Below, piece by piece: positions 61,730-64,000 of a stretch of DNA of 64,000 bases. The stretch comes from Anaeramoeba flamelloides (lineage: Eukaryota > Metamonada > Anaeramoebidae): contig JANTQA010000012.1 in the NCBI GenBank assembly GCA_027625915.1, positions 3,069,001 through 3,133,000 of the forward strand. The letters run 5' to 3'. Position 1 is the first letter of the stretch; each line of letters begins with the position of its first letter. Both the position numbers and the translations under genes were made by a program. The notes beneath the pieces were generated by a model. The model searched no databases. It saw only the letters and a program-made list of their open reading frames with translations, and was not told the DNA's origin.

Positions 61730-62770
61730 GAAATTTATTTTTTTTAAGGGAGTGAGTATATTTTACCAATTTCGAGTGACAATTTATTTGAAACTGAATT
61801 ATTCAAATCATTTCTTCAACCAAATACATTAATATTTTAATAACTATGGGACTGGCTTATATCCATAGTATAATATATTTACATACCAACTAGAAAATAC
61901 CAATCTAAATAGTTAAAAAATTGATCGAGAAAAAATAAAAAAATAATATTTTAATTATTGATCTTATCATTTGGCATAATTTATTCTTTTTTTACTGGGT
62001 TTTATTTTTATTTCTAAATAGAAAAACTTATTTTTGGAAAATTTTTGATTTAACAAATAACTTGATATTTTGATAGGAATATCCCAAAGGAATTTCAATT
62101 CCTATTTTTTATTTTATTCATTTAATTCTAGTTTTGATTTATTTATTAAAATATAATATTTTTTTAAAATTTTTCTTCAGAAAATAAAGATTTATTGGAT
62201 AAATTCGTTTGATTTTGAGAATTTATTATTTTCAATCATAGGAAGAAAAACTAAAAATAATTCTGAAATCTGATTGAAATTTTTTCTAAAAATTTTCATA
62301 TATTTATTTTGCATTGAATCTTTTTGTAGTTGTTTTTTTATTACTAGAAAGCAATCAATTTTCATTCAATTTTTTCTTTGAAACAGTATTCTTTATTTTT
62401 GCTTACATTGATAAGAATATTTGAAAAAAGAATTTTGAAAACTTTATTTTAAAAAATAATAATAAATAGAAATGGGTCGAGAAATTTAAGGTAATAACTT
62501 CTTTGGATTCATCCAAATTACGAAGACAAAGAAAAAAAATCTTGGAAAATAGACTTATGTCGATGTTTATTATTCTTTTTTCAATAATTTTATTATCGGT
62601 AAATTGATCTTTTTTCTTTGGTCTTTAAAAGAAAGAAAAGATTTTTTTCAAATGCACATCTACTTCGTTTGTTTTTTTTTTAATATATTCTTGGAGTAAT
62701 TCAAAACATCCCCATAGACACCTTTTTTTATCCAATATAAAATTTAATAAAACCAAAAATTTGATCAAAT
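61730..62770 (+). repeat. ~1-kb direct repeat, copy 2
   Basis: Collinear with 52730-53720 in the same orientation (CTGAATTATTCAAATCATTT, ACATACCAACTAGAAAA, AAAAAATTGATCGAGAAAAA, GGAAAATTTTTGATT, CAAATGCACATCT). The two copies flank the LINE and the giant gene. Confidence 0.65.
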
Positions 62771-63215
62771 AAAAGGTTCAAAAATTTGTAAAATTAAGGA
62801 TTCAAATCTAGGATTACTTTAGTTTCTTTTTTTTCAAATAGAGCAGTAAATGGGGTTTTTTGATTTTAAAATATTTCAATATCAAGTGGTACTCAATAAA
62901 TCTTTTTTTTTCAGTAATGTTCAGCACAATTAAAAATTTTCAAAAAGGTAAAATGTCCCTTACTGACTTCAATTTGCTTGTAATGTTCAAAAATTCAAAA
63001 AAATTTTTTGATCAAATAGTGTTTTTTTTAGTTTTTAACCTTAAAAATCTAAAAAAATTGAAATATTTAACCATCTGTAATCAAGAACTTTTTAATTATT
63101 TTTATTAACAAATATATTATATTTCAAACCTAAGAGAACATAAAATTAAGATAGTACTTAAGTGAACCCAAAAATCTAAAATAAGAGAAATTTTGGGCGG
63201 TCAAAATCAGTTCCT

Positions 63216-63723
63216 TTAAGGACGACTTTTTTAGGTGAAAACAGTGAAATAATGTATAAAATCACACTTGAAAGAGTTATGTAATCCAAGTAATATTTGC
63301 CCAAGGAGAATTTCTTTAAGAAAAAATGTTATATTTTCACAATTTTTACTTTTTTAGATCATGCCAAAATTTGATTTTAATATTTTAGAATTTTCATTTC
63401 AACTTTCGGAACTCACACTATTTTCTTGGGCTGTTCTAAATAATTTTTACATTTGCTTTTACATGTTTGAAATGTTCCAAAATTTGAAAAGCACTTGAAA
63501 ATCCCCAAAAACCATTTTTTGCAATTATTTTTTTTGTTATTTTCGATTTTCCTTTTCATTGAAAAACAAATAAAAACGGTCTGCGGGAAAAAGTAAAGAT
63601 GACAAAAAATGTTTTTTTTTTTTTTTTTGTCCAATTTCTTCCGTGTGAAAATTTTTTTGAGAGAAGTGAAAGTGAAATCACACAATTACTCAACCCCCTC
63701 AAGGGTGGGAACGTCGTCCTTAA
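63216..63723. mobile_element. Candidate 508-bp element with 11-bp TTAA-ended inverted repeats
   Basis: Left TTAAGGACGAC and right GTCGTCCTTAA are perfect complements. The GC content of this motif makes a chance match in such AT-rich DNA less likely. Like the 116-bp intron element, the ends are TTAA. No transposase seen; only one copy in the window, so the call rests on the termini. Confidence 0.4.
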
Positions 63724-64000
63724 GTGTTAAATTTCAAAAAAAAATTTACGAAATAATTCCAAACCCATAAATTATTGAAAGATTATTCTTTGTTGTTTCA
63801 TATATTTTTATAAAATACAAACAAACCTATGAAAGGGTTGTTCAAGAATTGTTTTGTTGTTGGTAGGTTTATTTAATAGAAAGTGAATAAAAATTGTTGG
63901 TTTCATAGGTTTATTAAAAATAGTGCTTTTTGCAAACGAAAAAAAAACAAAAAAATAATGGGGTGTAAACAAAAACAAAAGAAGTAAAAAATCAAAAACA

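Larger units (their letters stand above)
61470..64000. other. AT-rich spacer to the window end
   Basis: No firm gene. Contains copy 2 of the ~1-kb direct repeat (61730-62770) and a segment bounded by an 11-bp inverted repeat (63216-63723). Minus frame 63413-63685 begins with TTG and is Lys/Phe/Cys-rich without a known motif; it lies wholly inside that bounded segment. The plus frame ~63635-63770 has balanced codons but no start or domain. Confidence 0.5.

Noticed and set aside
63413-63685. 90-codon minus frame near the window end
   Set aside because: TTG start, Lys/Phe/Cys-rich, no motif, and fully inside a candidate TTAA-ended element.

Overview
This is a nuclear contig from an AT-rich (roughly 80% A+T by eye) protist. 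The evidence is short GT-AG introns with stops in frame, a standard stop code, poly-N, poly-Q and Lys/Glu low-complexity tracts, and purely eukaryotic domains (La motif, BTB-BACK, bZIP, PB1, NBR1 four-tryptophan domain, UBA, RRM/RS, histone fold). The mix would suit an anaerobic amoeboid protist such as the Anaeramoebae, but that is inference only; no rRNA or organelle marker is present. Genes are sparse and sit in long AT-rich spacers full of decayed repeats.

Layout. 2-910: exon-like fragments, unrecognised. 1150-2483 (+): La-family RNA-binding protein, three exons. 7005-8645 (+): BTB-BACK protein fused to a class I glutamine-amidotransferase-like (ThuA-like) domain. 8646-20109: gene-poor repeat land. 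20110-21297 (-): PLP-dependent Cys/Met-metabolism enzyme with a Lys/Glu insert. 27589-30096 (-): decayed bZIP-like gene array. 30571-30645 (-): tRNA-like sequence. 33180-34601 (-): membrane-tethered bZIP factor of ATF6/CREB3 design, with a small hypothetical ORF upstream. 36982-39991: cluster of ~201-bp palindromic TA-flanked MITEs. 42619-46381 (+): RS-rich protein with three RRMs. 49549-51273 (-): NBR1-like autophagy receptor (PB1, four-tryptophan domain, UBA), divergent from a small two-exon histone-fold gene (51382-51668, +). 54260-55640 (+): dead LINE with a MITE inside it. 55811-61469 (-): a three-exon gene for a ~1,800-residue protein that looks like a chain of about eleven divergent PH-like units.

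The genes do not form a pathway. Loose themes are RNA handling (La, RS/RRM protein, possible tRNA), stress and proteostasis (membrane bZIP, NBR1-like receptor, BTB-BACK adaptor) and sulfur amino acid metabolism. Splice junctions for the La, RS/RRM, NBR1-like, histone-fold and giant genes were worked out by eye and keep the reading frame.

Best candidates for something undescribed are the PH-like repeat giant, the BTB-BACK/amidotransferase-like fusion, and the repeat biology: a young palindromic MITE family with nested insertions, a ~590-bp element seen with a sister copy that lacks it, and TTAA-ended short elements.
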